From Lathyrus oleraceus (taxonomy: Eukaryota; Streptophyta; Magnoliopsida; Fabales; Fabaceae), in the NCBI RefSeq assembly GCF_024323335.1, contig NC_066579.1, positions 353,531,400 through 353,595,399 on the forward strand: 64,000 nt of DNA. The letters run 5' to 3'. Shown here piece by piece: positions 40,159 to 51,410 of the stretch. The notes below the pieces were generated by a model that was not told where the DNA came from, ran no database searches, and saw only the letters and a program-made list of their open reading frames with translations. How positions within the stretch are numbered: position 1 is the first letter of the stretch; each line of letters starts with the position of its first letter. Position numbers and translations under genes: made by a program.

Positions 40159-40782
40159 AAAATTTCCACCAATAAGATGGGAAACAACAGTTTAACACAT
40201 ACAAGATAATAAGGGCTACAGACAAAAGAAACATAATATCAATTTAAAAGGGAAAGACATATGCATTACTAACCTGAAGAAGTATGACTTGACAAACCAT
40301 ATAAAAATTGGTAACATAAAGGAGAATCTGCAGAATAACAAGGTTGATAAAAGGGTATAACACAACAATGGCAGAATTAGCAGAAAGAAGAATTGGTACT
40401 CAGAAGATAGCTCGAAGGAGATCAACGCCAAAGTTAATAGAGATTACACTGATACGAGGTATGACGAGGAAAGTATACATAATAGAAATAACAACAATAA
40501 AGGAATCATCATCAGAGAAGGTATCAACAATATTAAGGATCATAACGAAAAGGAGGATCGTACCTTAGATACAATCTGTTAAACTCTTAAATCCAGCAAT
40601 CACAAAGTCAGTAAGAAATCCAAGAGACATGACTTAGTGATTGATAATAATGACAACAATGAAGACCCCAACACTAACATGTAGACTCTTAGTTCCAACA
40701 ATCATCATCAGAAGAAGCGTGTCATAGGGCATCAATCTAAGAACAGGTATAAAGATAAAGAAGAGAAGATTAGTGTGAGAAC
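40159..40782 (+). other. Lys/Asn-rich continuation of the LINE locus
   Basis: A-rich sequence between the solo LTR and copia F. Its later part (about 40640-40780) aligns with the tandem units at 45603-46150, sharing CCAACAATCATCA and AAAGATAAAGAAGAGAAGATTA-like text, so copia F inserted within this array. Confidence 0.5.
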
Positions 40783-41175
40783 TTGGATCGAACTCTAATC
40801 ACGACAGTGATAGCTTGATATTTATACAGGAGTTATGCATGTTGTAGTCGAAGTCTATTCAAGCATGTTGTCTAAATATGATAAATTGTATTCTAAGTTG
40901 GTATGTCAAATTGGGACTTTGTTTAAGCCCAATTGTTTAAGTTAGCTAATAGTCTATAAATATAGTATTTCTCTCAGGTTGTTGATAGAGGTTAATTATT
41001 GGTATTCACTTGTAATTTTAACCCTTATTGAGAAAGTGAATAGTAAAATAGTTTTAACCAATTTTTCTTCTTCATTCTTATCTCTTTCATAAACCTAATA
41101 GGATTTCTTGTGCTTGTTCAAGAAACTCAATCTCTATCTCATGTTTTGGTTTTTTATTGATGACGTCAATTCACA
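40783..41175 (+). repeat. 5' LTR of copia element F
   Basis: Aligns with 45190-45602; ends CAATTCACA. The sequence just inside (CTGGTGCGGTGAGC) is probably the PBS but matches the usual tRNA-iMet site only partly. CTATAAATATAG at about 40953 is a good TATA candidate and is conserved in the 3' copy near 45381. Confidence 0.85.
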
Positions 41176-41245
41176 GTAAACTGGTGCGGTGAGCATTGAG
41201 GATAAGATATCATCAACACACTATGAGATTTAAAAATTCACCAGT

Positions 41246-44200
41246 GTGAATGCTTTCAGTTTGTGGCGCTTGAAGATGCAAGCCCTTCTTGTTCAACAGG
41301 GTTTGTTAGAAGTGTTAAAAGGATCATACATGATGGATGTTCTCCTATTATTGGAGAAGGAGAAGACAACGATGGTCGAAAAAGCCCACAACACCATTGT
41401 ATTGAGCCTTGGTGATAAGGTTCTCTGGAAGGTTTCAAAGGAGAAAACTACATCTGGTGTGTAGACGAAACTTGAAGGTTTTTACATGACAAAATCATTT
41501 GTTAATTGTCTCTACCTGAAGCAAGCTTTTTATTCATTCAATATGAGTGAAGATAAAGCCTTGGCTAAGCAGCTAGATATGTTCAACAAGTTGGTTCTTG
41601 ATCTTGAGAAAATAGAGGTCAAGGTTGACGATGAAGATCAAACGTTGCTGCTGTTGTGTTCTTTACCTAAGTCTCATGCTCATTTCAAAGAAACTCTCTT
41701 GTATGGAAGATATTCGTTGACATTTGAAGATGTTCAATCTGCCCTGTACTATAAGGACTTGAATAAACAAAAGGAGCATATACCATCTTTAGTTGGCGAA
41801 GGATTGTCCGTTAAAGGAAAACTCTTGAAGAAAAATGATAGGTTTGAGAAGAAGAAAGGTAAAGTTCTACAAAATTCTTATGGTGGTAATGCTCCCACTA
41901 TTAAGTGTTATCATTGTAAGAAGAAGGGTCATACACGAAAAGTATGCCCTGGTCGACTGAATAATCATGGTGGAAAGGATAATGGTAATACATCCATGGT
42001 ACAAGATGGTTACGAATCATCTGATGTCCCGATGGTTTCAAGAAATGACTCTAGAAAGGAGTGGACTACGGATTCAGGTAGTACTTGTCACATGACTCCC
42101 AACAAGGATGTGTTTAAGGAATTATGTGATCAAGATGATAGATCAGTGATGTTGGAGAACAACAAAGTGTGCAAGCTCCATGATGAGTCAATAAGGCTAT
42201 TATCTGATGTCAGGTATGTACCTGACCTTAAGAGAAATTTTATTTCTCTTGGTGAATTCGACAAGAAAGGATATATTTTCAAAGGAGAGCAAAGTATCCT
42301 AAGGGTAATAAAGGGGTTGAAGGAAGTCTTGATAGGCGTGAAAAAATGAGACTTGTATACCTTTGAGGCTGAGGTTGTAAGTGGTTCAGCACATGTGGCA
42401 TCCATGAAACCTGTATCGAAGACTGAGTTAGGTCATAAGAGACTTAGCCATGTCAGTGAAAGAGGTCTGGTTGAATTTTTGAAACAAAATCTATTGTGTG
42501 GTGACAAGGTCGAAAAACTAGAGCTTTGAGAACCTTATGTATTTGGTAAATCCTATAGAATGAAGTTTAACAAAGGTAAACAAATAACACATGGATCCCT
42601 TGATTACATTCATGATGATCTCTGGGGGCCTGCAAAGAATCCTTTACACTCAGGTGCAAAGTATTTCCTCTCTGTAGTTGATGATTATTCCAGAAATTTA
42701 TGGGTATTCATTCAAAAAGCTAAGGATTAAACTTTTGAAAATTTCAAGAGTTGGAAGACCCTGGTCGAAAACCAAACTAGCAGGAAGGTCAAGAGGTTGA
42801 AGACTGACAATGGTCTTGACTTTTGCAATGAGGCTTTAGACAACTATTGTGTCACGTCTGGTATTGCAAGGCATATAACAACTACAGGGACTCCTCAATA
42901 AAATGGTTTGTCTGAAAGGTTTAATCGAACTATTTTGGAAAGAGTGAGGTGAATTAGTTAGTGCATGATTGAAGAAGGTGTTTTGGATTGAGGAAGTCAT
43001 GACTGCACCTTACCTGATAAATAGGTATCCCTCGACAACTTTAGGGATGAAGACACCTGAATAAGTCTGGTCGAAACATCCACCAAATCTCGACAGACTC
43101 AAAGTATTTGGCTATTTAGCCTATGCTCACATTAGGTAAGACAAGGTCGAACCTAGAGCTCTGAACTGTACGTTCGTTGGATAATCTGAAGGAGTCGACA
43201 CTTGTAGGTTATTGTGCCTAGAGCCAGGTCACATGAGGTGTATCACAAGTCGAGATGTAGTTTTCAATTAAGTGGAAATGGCATTCAAGAAAACTGATGA
43301 CGTCAGTCGAAGTACCAAGATCTCTGAAGAAGAGTTGGAACATGAAGAGATTCTTGTTGAGGTGGAGCATGTTGATTCTGAATTGCATAACCCATATGAA
43401 GTCAAAGAAAAAGCAGAAGTTGCTGTCAAATATGAGGAGACTGATAATGTCTACCTCCTGGAAAGAGACAGATCGAGAAGAGTCATCAAGCTACCTTATA
43501 GACTTGGTTATCTAGATCTCATAGCATTAACATTAATATCTAGAATTGAGGTCCTCAATGAAAAACCTAGAGATTACAAGGAAGTTGTGAGGAGTCGAAA
43601 CAAGACTGAATAGGTGAAAGCCATGGATGATGAGATGAAATTTATTCATGATAACAACACTTAGGATCTGATCGAGAAGCCTGTAGGGGACATGTTAGTC
43701 AGTTGTAAGTGGATCTTCAAGGTTAAGGAAGGAATCAAAAGAGTGATGTTGAAGAGATTTAAGAAAAAGTTGGTTGGGTTCACTAAGAAAGAAGGTGTCG
43801 ACTTCAATGATGTGTTCTCACTTATTGTAAAGCATATATCCATTTGAATGTTGCTTTCTATGGTGGAGAACTTCAACCTAGAACTTGAACAAATGGATGT
43901 AAAGACAACCTTCCTGTATGGTAAACTAGATAAAGCAATCATGATGAGGCAACCTGAAGGGTATACAGAAAAAGGAAAGGAAGATTATGTGTGTAAGCTG
44001 AATAGGTCGTTATATGGCCTGAAACAATCTCCTCGATAATGGAATAGGATATTCGACAAGTTCATGGAACAAATAGGCTTCACTAGGAGCCAGTTCGACC
44101 ACTGTGTTTACTTCAGATTTCGACTTGGAAATTCACTTGTTATTTTGTTGCTTTATATGGATAACATACTCATAGCAAGCAACAATGTCAAATATGTTAC

Positions 44201-45110
44201 AAAGGTGAAGGCTAAACTCAATAAGGAGTCCGACATGAAGGATCTGGAAGCTTCCTTCAGAATTCTTGGGATTGACATCCGGAGAGATAGAAAGCAGATG
44301 AGATTATGCTTATCTTAAGAGACATATCTGAAGAAGATTCTGGACAAGTTTGGTATGTCGAATTCATAGCCTATGGCAACACTAACTAATCCTCAGTTCA
44401 AGTTGAGTTCGACCCAAAGTCCTAGTACTGAAATCGAAAGAGCCTATATGAATATCATTCCATATGCTAGTATAATAGGTTATTTGATGTATTATATGGT
44501 CTGTACGAGGCCATACATAGCGTATGAATTGAGTCTTATAAGTAGGTATATGGTCAATCCTGGGAAGGCACACTGACAAGTATTAAAGTGGATTCTAAGG
44601 TACATAAATGGGTCTCTGAATAGAGTACTTATTTATGGTGGAGCCTTTGGTGATGATAGAAAAGTCTAAATCAAAGGATTTGTCGACTCTGATTATACAG
44701 GACGTATGGATTCCAGAAAATCTATTTCTAGATATGTGTTCACTATGTTTGGTACAACAATTAGTTGGAAAGTAGAATTTTAGAAGGTTGTTGCCTTATC
44801 AACCACTGAAGCGGAATATATTACCCTCACTGAAGTTGTGAAAGAAGTATTGTGGCTTGAATGTTTTACAAAGGAGCTAAAACTTTCAAGGCCGAGTTAT
44901 CACTGTTAAATGTGATAGTCAAAGTGAAATACACCTGTCAAAGAATTCAGCCTATCATGAGCGAACCAAACACATCAATGTGAGGCTACATTTCATTAGA
45001 GAGATAATCGAGCGTGAAAAAGTACAAGTGCTGAAGGTTTTGTTTGAAGACAATGTTGTTGATATTATCACCAAGACATGCCAAGCTACAAGTTTTTCCA
45101 CTGTATGTAG
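41246..45110 (+). pseudogene. Copia F gag-pol, disrupted
   Basis: Gag begins before 41246 (SLWRLKMQALL) and, after a TAG at 41462, continues from 41486 to 42349. An intact CCHC knuckle, CYHCKKKGHTRKVC, lies at about 41910-41950. The protease motif TDSGSTCHMT is near 42070. Integrase (about 42590-42960) keeps DLWGP, KTDNG and GLSERFN, so the catalytic acids are visible, but stops interrupt it. RT (about 43620-44600) has LYMDN at 44152-44166, so the second catalytic aspartate of the usual YVDD/YMDD has become asparagine. RNase H (about 44680-45060) keeps VDSDYTG and STTEAEY. The copy is inactive. Confidence 0.9.
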
Positions 45111-45189
45111 TTGATAAAGTTGCATGAAGAAAGCTAGTTTATTCCCTTAATGTTTGTAGATTTTGTTCCAAGGTAGAGATTTATAATAA

Positions 45190-45602
45190 TATGGATCAAA
45201 CTCTAATCTCGGAAGGGATAGCTTGATATTTATACAAGAGTTATGCATGCTATAGTCGAAGTCTGTTCAAACATGTTGTCAAAATATGTTAACTTGTATA
45301 CTAAGTTAGTATGTCGAATTGGACCTTTGTTTAAGTCAAATTGTTTAAGTTAGCTTGTTGCTTAAGTTAACTTACTAGTCTATAAATATAGTAGTTCTCT
45401 CAGGTTGTTGAGAGAGGTTAATTGTTGATATTCACTTGTAATCTTTAACCCTTTATAAGAAAGTGAATAATAAAACCGTTTTAACCAATTCTTCTTGTTC
45501 TTTCTTCTCTCTTTCATAAACTTAACAGAGTTTCTTGTGTTTGTTTAAGAAACTCAATCTCTATCTCAAATTTTGATTTGTTCTTGAGGACATCAATTCA
45601 CA
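45190..45602 (+). repeat. 3' LTR of copia element F
   Basis: Aligns with 40783-41175 and has an extra insertion of about 20 bp near 45355-45375 that partly duplicates TTAAGTTA. It ends CAATTCACA. Confidence 0.85.
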
Positions 45603-46150
45603 ACAATTAGATAGTGCAATCAAGAAAGGCATAATCAAGTAGACAATCAAACGACTAAGGTGATGGATAAAATGGATATCTAGAAGGATGAAAATAACAT
45701 CCTCAACACTGATACCAACATACATATGCTTAATCCCAACAATCATCAGGATACGAAGGGGATCAAAGAGCATAAATCGGAGAGCGGCGATAAAGACAAA
45801 GAAAAGAAGATTAAACTGTGCATGCAAAAAGGATCTAATCAAGGTAACAATCAAAGCATAAAGGAGAAGGATAAAGCGAATACATGGAAATAGGGAAATA
45901 TCATCATCAACACTGATACCAACATGCAGATGCCAAATCCTAGCGATCATAAGAAAATGAAGGGTTTAAAAAAAGACTCAAGCAAAAAATCATAGAAGAC
46001 AATGTTAGATTGTGCATGCAAAAAGGATCTACTCAAAGAGACATTCAAAGCACTAAGGAGAAGAATAAAGCGAATACCGAGCAAGAGGAGATAATCATAG
46101 AAGACAATGTTAGATTGTGCATGCAAAAATATGATCAGATCTATTAGACA
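45603..46150 (+). repeat. Tandem repeat, unit about 190-210 bp
   Basis: At least two full units and parts of others, marked by recurrences of GTGCATGCAAAAAGGATCTA-like text near 45614 (degraded), 45818 and 46013, with a further start near 46116. Units contain CACTGATACCAACAT and AAGGATAAAGCGAATAC. A further related unit precedes copia F (about 40640-40780). The plus-strand translation is Lys/Asn-rich and may derive from the LINE tail. Confidence 0.7.
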
Positions 46151-46234
46151 AACTCTAAAAGGCTTTAGCAACTGTGCCATCATCCACATACAATAATAGG
46201 GAAATCCATTACTTAGCTAGAAAAGCTATTAAAG

Positions 46235-46728
46235 ACAAAAACCTCATTGTAATTTATTTTAGGCCTAGGCCCAGCTGTTCCCGTTATTACTACTGAATTA
46301 TTTTTTTAAGGAGGAATTGAATTACAATTGCATAAAACAAATTAGTCATGTTAAAAACTACTACACCCTTTTTTAATGATAATAGAAAGTAAGATTCACT
46401 TCCTCTTAATAATAATAAACAATAAATTTTCTTTAATAAAATTCATTAGCTAGATAAGAATTTACCATAAATTAATAGACACTACATCCGTACACGCAAA
46501 AAGCTGTATCTAATCGAACAGAACAACCACACAACCTCCTCAATCATCCTTTCCCCCCATTGATTTATTCAAACATATTCCCCCCATTCTGACCAACTAA
46601 ATTTATTTATGTATATATTTTCTATAAAAAAAATCGAAACGACACAGTTTTACACAAACCATCGGTGAAAGGAAGGAACAAAAATCCCCGATAAGGACGT
46701 TACGGTGAGTGGTTTTGTAATTTGTCGT
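46235..46728. repeat. Direct duplication, copy 1
   Basis: Matches 48517-48852 and then 49465-49650 with high similarity, starting ACAAAAACCTCATTGTAATTTA and ending GTGAGTGGTTTTGTAATTTGT. It lies on the far side of the MULE relic from the SAUR gene. Confidence 0.88.
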
Positions 46729-46779
46729 GGTGTTTCCCAAATGCGTTGACTCGGCCCTATAAAAATAGTATTCTTAAAG

Positions 46780-47988
46780 TTTTAAAAAATTATGGCTAAA
46801 ATCAAACACTTTATCTATTAGTCGTGGTGTTGTCTAAATGCAACACTTTATTGATCCATGCTTCAACAAATCTATGCATGTGAGACGTCAACCATATGTC
46901 TTTCACATAATCAAAAAATGGTCTAAAATTCATACAGGCGTGCTCAAGCTATTGCAACTGTTGATGGTACTTCACCTCATCATTAGCCCTTACAAGTTAA
47001 TACCATAGCTTCTCTATCGGCTCTCACATATCTTGCGCTTTGCTTTCACATTTTTATTGATGTGAAATCAACAAAGCAAATTAACTGTCCTTGTAAATAC
47101 TATTTCAATTGCTTTCATCAAAGCAAGATCTCTATCCGTTAAAATCACTTGTTGCCATAACCCTTACTTAGTGAATAGCTGTTTCAACTTATCCAATACC
47201 CAACAAAAATTCTTTGTTTTCTCAGATTCCATATAGACAAACGCAAGATCAAATGTTAACTCAATTGATGTCATACTAACTACTTCAAACAAAGGTTGCA
47301 TGTACTTATTTGTTTTGTATGTACTGTCCATAATCAACACATTAGGAAACATATTCAATAATTTCACTGATTTTGGATAGGCCCATAAGATATCTCTCAC
47401 AACTTCCGAGTCATCTTTTTTCCTACTCCAATAAATATAATCATAATCCTCTATCAGCTTAAACAAATATTGCATTTCCATTCTAGGAGCTCTAATGTCT
47501 TTATGAATCTTACTCTTATGTTTATATATTTGGGTGATCCGAGTCACATTCTCCGGATCTCGTTCGTGTAATGACAATAATATGTGTCTCGGTGGAACAT
47601 GACGTTTTGTCAAATCAACAATATGTTGTTGTTCATCAGTATTAAGTCGACATACAAACGAATGACCTTCAAATATATTAGGTAAACCATGGTTGTGAAG
47701 TCCATATTTTACGGCAATCTTCCAACCCAAACCATTTTTTGACGGTGTTGACCTTGTTTTGAATGTACAATCACGTTTCTTGGTAGCACTTTATGTTTCG
47801 CTATCTCCTTTGTATTTTCCACCTCTATCACGACCAACTATAACTTTGTCACTTCTTTCTCTCTTTCCAGTTTTGGTATTCAAACGAGTTATTATAACAA
47901 TAACTCTATTCCTGATTCCAACCTTCCTAATCCATCTAGTCGTCTCTTCTCGTGTATCAAATTTTTCTTGTAGTTGAGAATATCTCAA
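46780..47988 (-). pseudogene. Mutator-like (MULE) transposase relic 1
   Basis: On the minus strand the N-terminal piece (47988-47791) and the main piece (47730-47164) share one frame separated by a stop. The first holds a FAR1/MuDR-type N-terminal region (RWIRKVGIRNRV, GRDRGGKYKG). The second continues with VKYGLHNHGLP, KRHVPPRHILLSL, and the MULE catalytic region around LIMDSTYKTNKY (first acidic residue) and FVYMESEKTKNFCW. After a shift near 47160, VILTDRDLALMKAI (second acidic residue) and later pieces (about 46930-46850) can be read. Such proteins are Mutator-superfamily transposases; plant FAR1-like regulators derive from them. Stops and shifts make it a pseudogene. Confidence 0.85.
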
Positions 47989-48516
47989 TGATATCTACAC
48001 ATGTCTGATTTTTATCCCATATCATCAGAGGAATATCCATACCCGCTAAACATAAGTGTGACAAGAATTAATAAAATTAAAAAAAATTAAAAAAAAATGT
48101 GTTCCGGATCTCTTATTATAAAAAATTCGATCACTAAAAAACAACACCGAAATTCTTCGTTGTAAGTTATCCGGAACTTAAAAAACATATACCGAAAAAC
48201 TCATGTTAAAGTTTTCTGGATTAAATAATGCGAACCGGATAACTAACCAATAAGTTATCCGATATGATAATTCAAAAAGCAGGATATCTTTTCTTTAAAT
48301 TTTCTGGTTTGATTAAAAAACATATCCGATTTCTTTACCTTAAATTCTTCGGTTATCGTTGTAAGGTTCGCAATAATAATTTTTGACTGATTTGATTGAA
48401 CAGTAAAAAGTAAAAAAATTAAAATAAAATTTACAAAGATAAATTTGAAGTAGTTGCAAAATTGTTGGGATATAGAGATAAGTGTAAGGAATGGAGTAAA
48501 ATTTTCAAGAAAACAA
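47989..48516. other. Spacer between MULE relic 1 and duplication copy 2
   Basis: AT-rich, with several TTATCCGGA-like motifs in both orientations (48090-48270). These might be terminal or subterminal sequences of the MULE, but no matching inverted end was found near 46730. Confidence 0.45.
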
Positions 48517-49650
48517 ACAAAAACCTCATTGTAATTTACTTTGGGCCTAGGCCCAGCTGTTCCCATTATTACTAATGAATTAGTTTTTTTAAAGGAAGAA
48601 TTGAATTACAATTACATAAGACAAATTAGAAATGTCAAAAACTACTGCACCTTTTTTCTAATTTTTATGATAATAGAAAGTAAGATTCACTTCCTCTTAA
48701 TAATAATAAACATTAAATTTTCTTTAATAAAATTCATTAGCTAGATAAGAATTTACCATAAATTAGTAGACACCACACCCGAACATGCAATGTATCTGAT
48801 CAAACCTAACCACTACTCAACCTCTTCAATCTTCCTTTCCCCCATTAATTTATGCTATTCATACACCACATTTTATATCAAATATATACATTGTATATAT
48901 TGTTCACTGTATTTGTATTTATACAGTGAATAGTATTTTTTTTTTAAATTAAAAAAAATTATGAACATTGCGTGAACAGTGTTAAACAGTACATGTACAT
49001 GTACAGTGCCCGTTAATAATATCTATAAACAGTGCCTTTAAAATAATAAAATAAAATTGGTTAATAAAATGTAAAAAATTGATTAATAAAGTGATGAAGT
49101 TGGTTAATACACGTCCAGATATTAAAAATAATTTTTATTAATACACCAAAGTTGATTAATAAAAAAATAAAAAATTGGTTAATAAAATTATAAAGTTGGT
49201 TAATAAAACGGTCCGTTGTCCAAATAAATTTTGAGCCGTCATCAAAATTGATTAATACAATAAAAAAGTTGGTTAATAAAATTATGAAATTTGTTAATCA
49301 CACAATTTTATATCAATATCATTTAATTTAAAAATAAAAAATAAAAAAATAATATTTTTGTACATTTTTAAAAAAATATATATTATTATAATATTTTACT
49401 TTTAGTGAAATACAATGCAGATGTAAATATAGTTTTTGGACGTAGAAATATCATTTTTCTTATTTTATTCAAACATATTCCCATTCTTCCAACTGATTTT
49501 ATTTATATATGTTTTCTCAATTTTCTAAACTTTATTTTCTCTAACAAAATCGAAACTGACACATTTTTACACAAACAATTGGTGAAAGGAAAGAAGAAAA
49601 AAAAAGACCCCGATAAAAACGCTATAGTGAGTGGTTTTGTGATTTGTGAA
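48517..49650. repeat. Direct duplication, copy 2, with about 610 bp extra
   Basis: Matches copy 1 in two blocks, 48517-48852 and about 49465-49650. The intervening 610 bp is absent from copy 1. It contains an inverted repeat (TTCACTGTA/TACAGTGAA, about 48901-48930), several GTGAACAGTG-like motifs and many GTTGGTTAATAAAAT-like short repeats (about 49056-49300). It could be an insertion here or a deletion from copy 1. Confidence 0.82.
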
Positions 49651-50780
49651 ACAAGAAAGCGTTAAAACGAAAAACAAGAGACAATGCAACAAAAAACAAA
49701 AGTCCTATTTTGTAGCCGATAATTTTGCATATAAAGTTCAAACACGAACTTCGTTTTTCGGTTTTGGATTCCAAAATATGCTTTAAACAAACCGCATTTT
49801 TTTATATTTTTTTTTTATATTTTGGTTATTACTGATCTTTCTCTCTCACGAGAGCTCGCCTGCTCTGGTTAACTTCCGAAGAAACTGCATGGCCGTTTTT
49901 CAACCGTTTCATGGCTCATGTCGATAGGTATCTTCCAATTTTTTTATGCATTTTTTATTTTAATTGTTTTTCGATCACATTGTTTCTTGGCATGAGGATT
50001 TGTTTGAATCTGATTGTTCAACTCAAGATTCATGAAATTGTGTAACACCATGAATTGGTCTTTTGGTGAAGGCTTGGAAAATATGCTTCTCTTGTCTCAG
50101 GTTCAAATAATTCTTGTCTTGAGCTAGTCAACAGAGAGAAATCTAGGCTTTGATGGCACACAATTTCAATAAATAAATGATTTCCTTTGATTAAGTTCTT
50201 GCAGAGATGTCAATAGTAGTGTATATGAGGTATTTGTTGAAAACAAATGATTTTGTATTTTACCCATCATTTGGATCATGCAATAGGATTTTTCAGTTTG
50301 TCTATAAATCCTAACTCAACTGACAAATAACAATAATGTTAGGTTGAATACCATTACCAGAATCTTAGAGTTGTATTTGTGATTTTGTAGTGGTTATTAC
50401 CATGTCGTCTTAGAATCACAAAAAAGTTCTCTCCCCTTAAATATTCTTATACAAATTACAGAATCGGTTAGAAACCTCAATGCAAAACTCATCTCATGAT
50501 CATTTCAGATTGATAACATAAGGCCTAAGATTATATATAGCATGAGATAAAGAGAAGTGAGTAACCATAATTATATCTACCTTTTTTACGAAGCTTTTTA
50601 TATTTTTTTGGTTGCAAATATATTCATGATTGAAACACCTCTTTATTTGCATTTGTTTTATTTCTTACATGCATATTATAACTGAGTATAAATTTTCATG
50701 TAGTGACTGTTTAGTCTAGAATCAGTTCCACAGAACTTGGTCTTGGGATACATTTGACTGTTGTGGTAAAAAGTTGAGCA
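49651..50780 (+). promoter_or_regulatory. SAUR upstream region and probable 5' UTR
   Basis: TATATTTT-type sequences at about 49803-49825 followed by a CT-rich stretch (49838-49850) resemble a plant core promoter. A possible 5' UTR exon near 49850-49926 ends in a GGTATC donor-like site, and an acceptor such as TGTAG (about 50698-50703) would give a 5' UTR intron. Auxin-response core motifs TGTCTC/GAGACA occur at 49678-49683 and 50094-50099, but two six-base matches in this length prove nothing. All of this is inference. Confidence 0.35.
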
Positions 50781-51410
50781 ATGGAGAATGGTGGAGGCTC
50801 GAAACTAACCGGCGGCATTGGGCAGATTGTGAGACTAAAGAAAATAATTCATAAATGGCAAAGTGTCACAATTGGCTCAAAAACTTCCCGCCTGCAAATC
50901 GAAGAATCTAATACTAGAAAATCACCAATAATCAACAAAAGAATAACAAAATTCATAAATTGTGAGTCTGATGAGGAAAGCTGCAAAAGTCCAGAGCCAC
51001 CACATGATGTGCCAAAGGGTTACTTGGCGGTCTATGTCGGCCCCGAGCTTCGACGGTTCATCATTCCAACCAGCTACCTTAGCCATTCCCTATTCAAAAT
51101 GTTGCTTGAAAAGGCTGCTGAGGAATTCGGATTTGATCAGAGCGGCGGGCTCACGATACCGTGTGAGATTGAGACCTTTAAATATCTACTCAAATGCATT
51201 GAGGCCCAGGAGAAAGAAGAACAACATGATGACAGCTTGTGTAAGTTATTTGCATTGTGACACTAGTTTTATAACCTAGCAAAATTCGAACATATCGCTA
51301 TTTTCTGAATCAAGATATTTTCCTTTGAGATGTTACTGTATGACTAACATTCAACTCATGTTGAAACTACAGCTGGAAACTCAGAAACAGAAGGAACCTT
51401 GGAAGAGTAA
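50781..51410 (+). CDS. SAUR family auxin-responsive protein, two exons
   Basis: Exon 1 is 50781-51240 and exon 2 is 51373-51410; the predicted protein has 165 residues. The SAUR domain occupies about residues 70-145 with its signature core: PEPPHDVPKGYLAVYVGPEL, RRFIIPTSYLSHSLF, LLEKAAEEFGF, and IPCEIETFKYLLKCIE. SAURs are small auxin-induced proteins; many inhibit PP2C.D phosphatases and so promote plasma-membrane H+-ATPase activity and cell expansion. The unspliced frame would end KLFAL. A GTAAGT donor at 51241 and a CTACAG acceptor ending at 51372 instead give a phase-1 intron and a tail SGNSETEGTLEE, more like relatives with an acidic end. The N-terminus (MENGGGSKLTGGIGQIVRLK) also fits the subgroup with an extended N-terminus. 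It is intact and the only clear host gene in the window. Confidence 0.93.
51241..51372 (+). other. Predicted intron in the SAUR gene
   Basis: 132 bp, AT-rich, with GTAAGT at the 5' end and CTACAG at the 3' end. Splicing joins ...TTG T with CT GGA, making a serine codon and keeping the frame to a TAA at 51408-51410. Reading through instead reaches TGA at 51258-51260. Confidence 0.7.

Larger units (their letters stand above)
40783..45602 (+). mobile_element. Ty1/copia element F (complete ends, inactive)
   Basis: LTRs of about 393 and 413 bp flank a copia internal region with gag, protease, integrase, RT and RNase H in order. The sequence on either side resembles one repeat family (see 45603-46150), showing that F interrupted it. 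The 5' terminus is blurred by mutation and no clean target duplication could be assigned. Stops and frameshifts are frequent. Confidence 0.9.

Noticed and set aside
49678..50099. Auxin-response cores (TGTCTC/GAGACA) as proof of auxin control
   Set aside because: Two hexamer matches in more than 1 kb are expected by chance; mentioned only as weak context for the SAUR gene.
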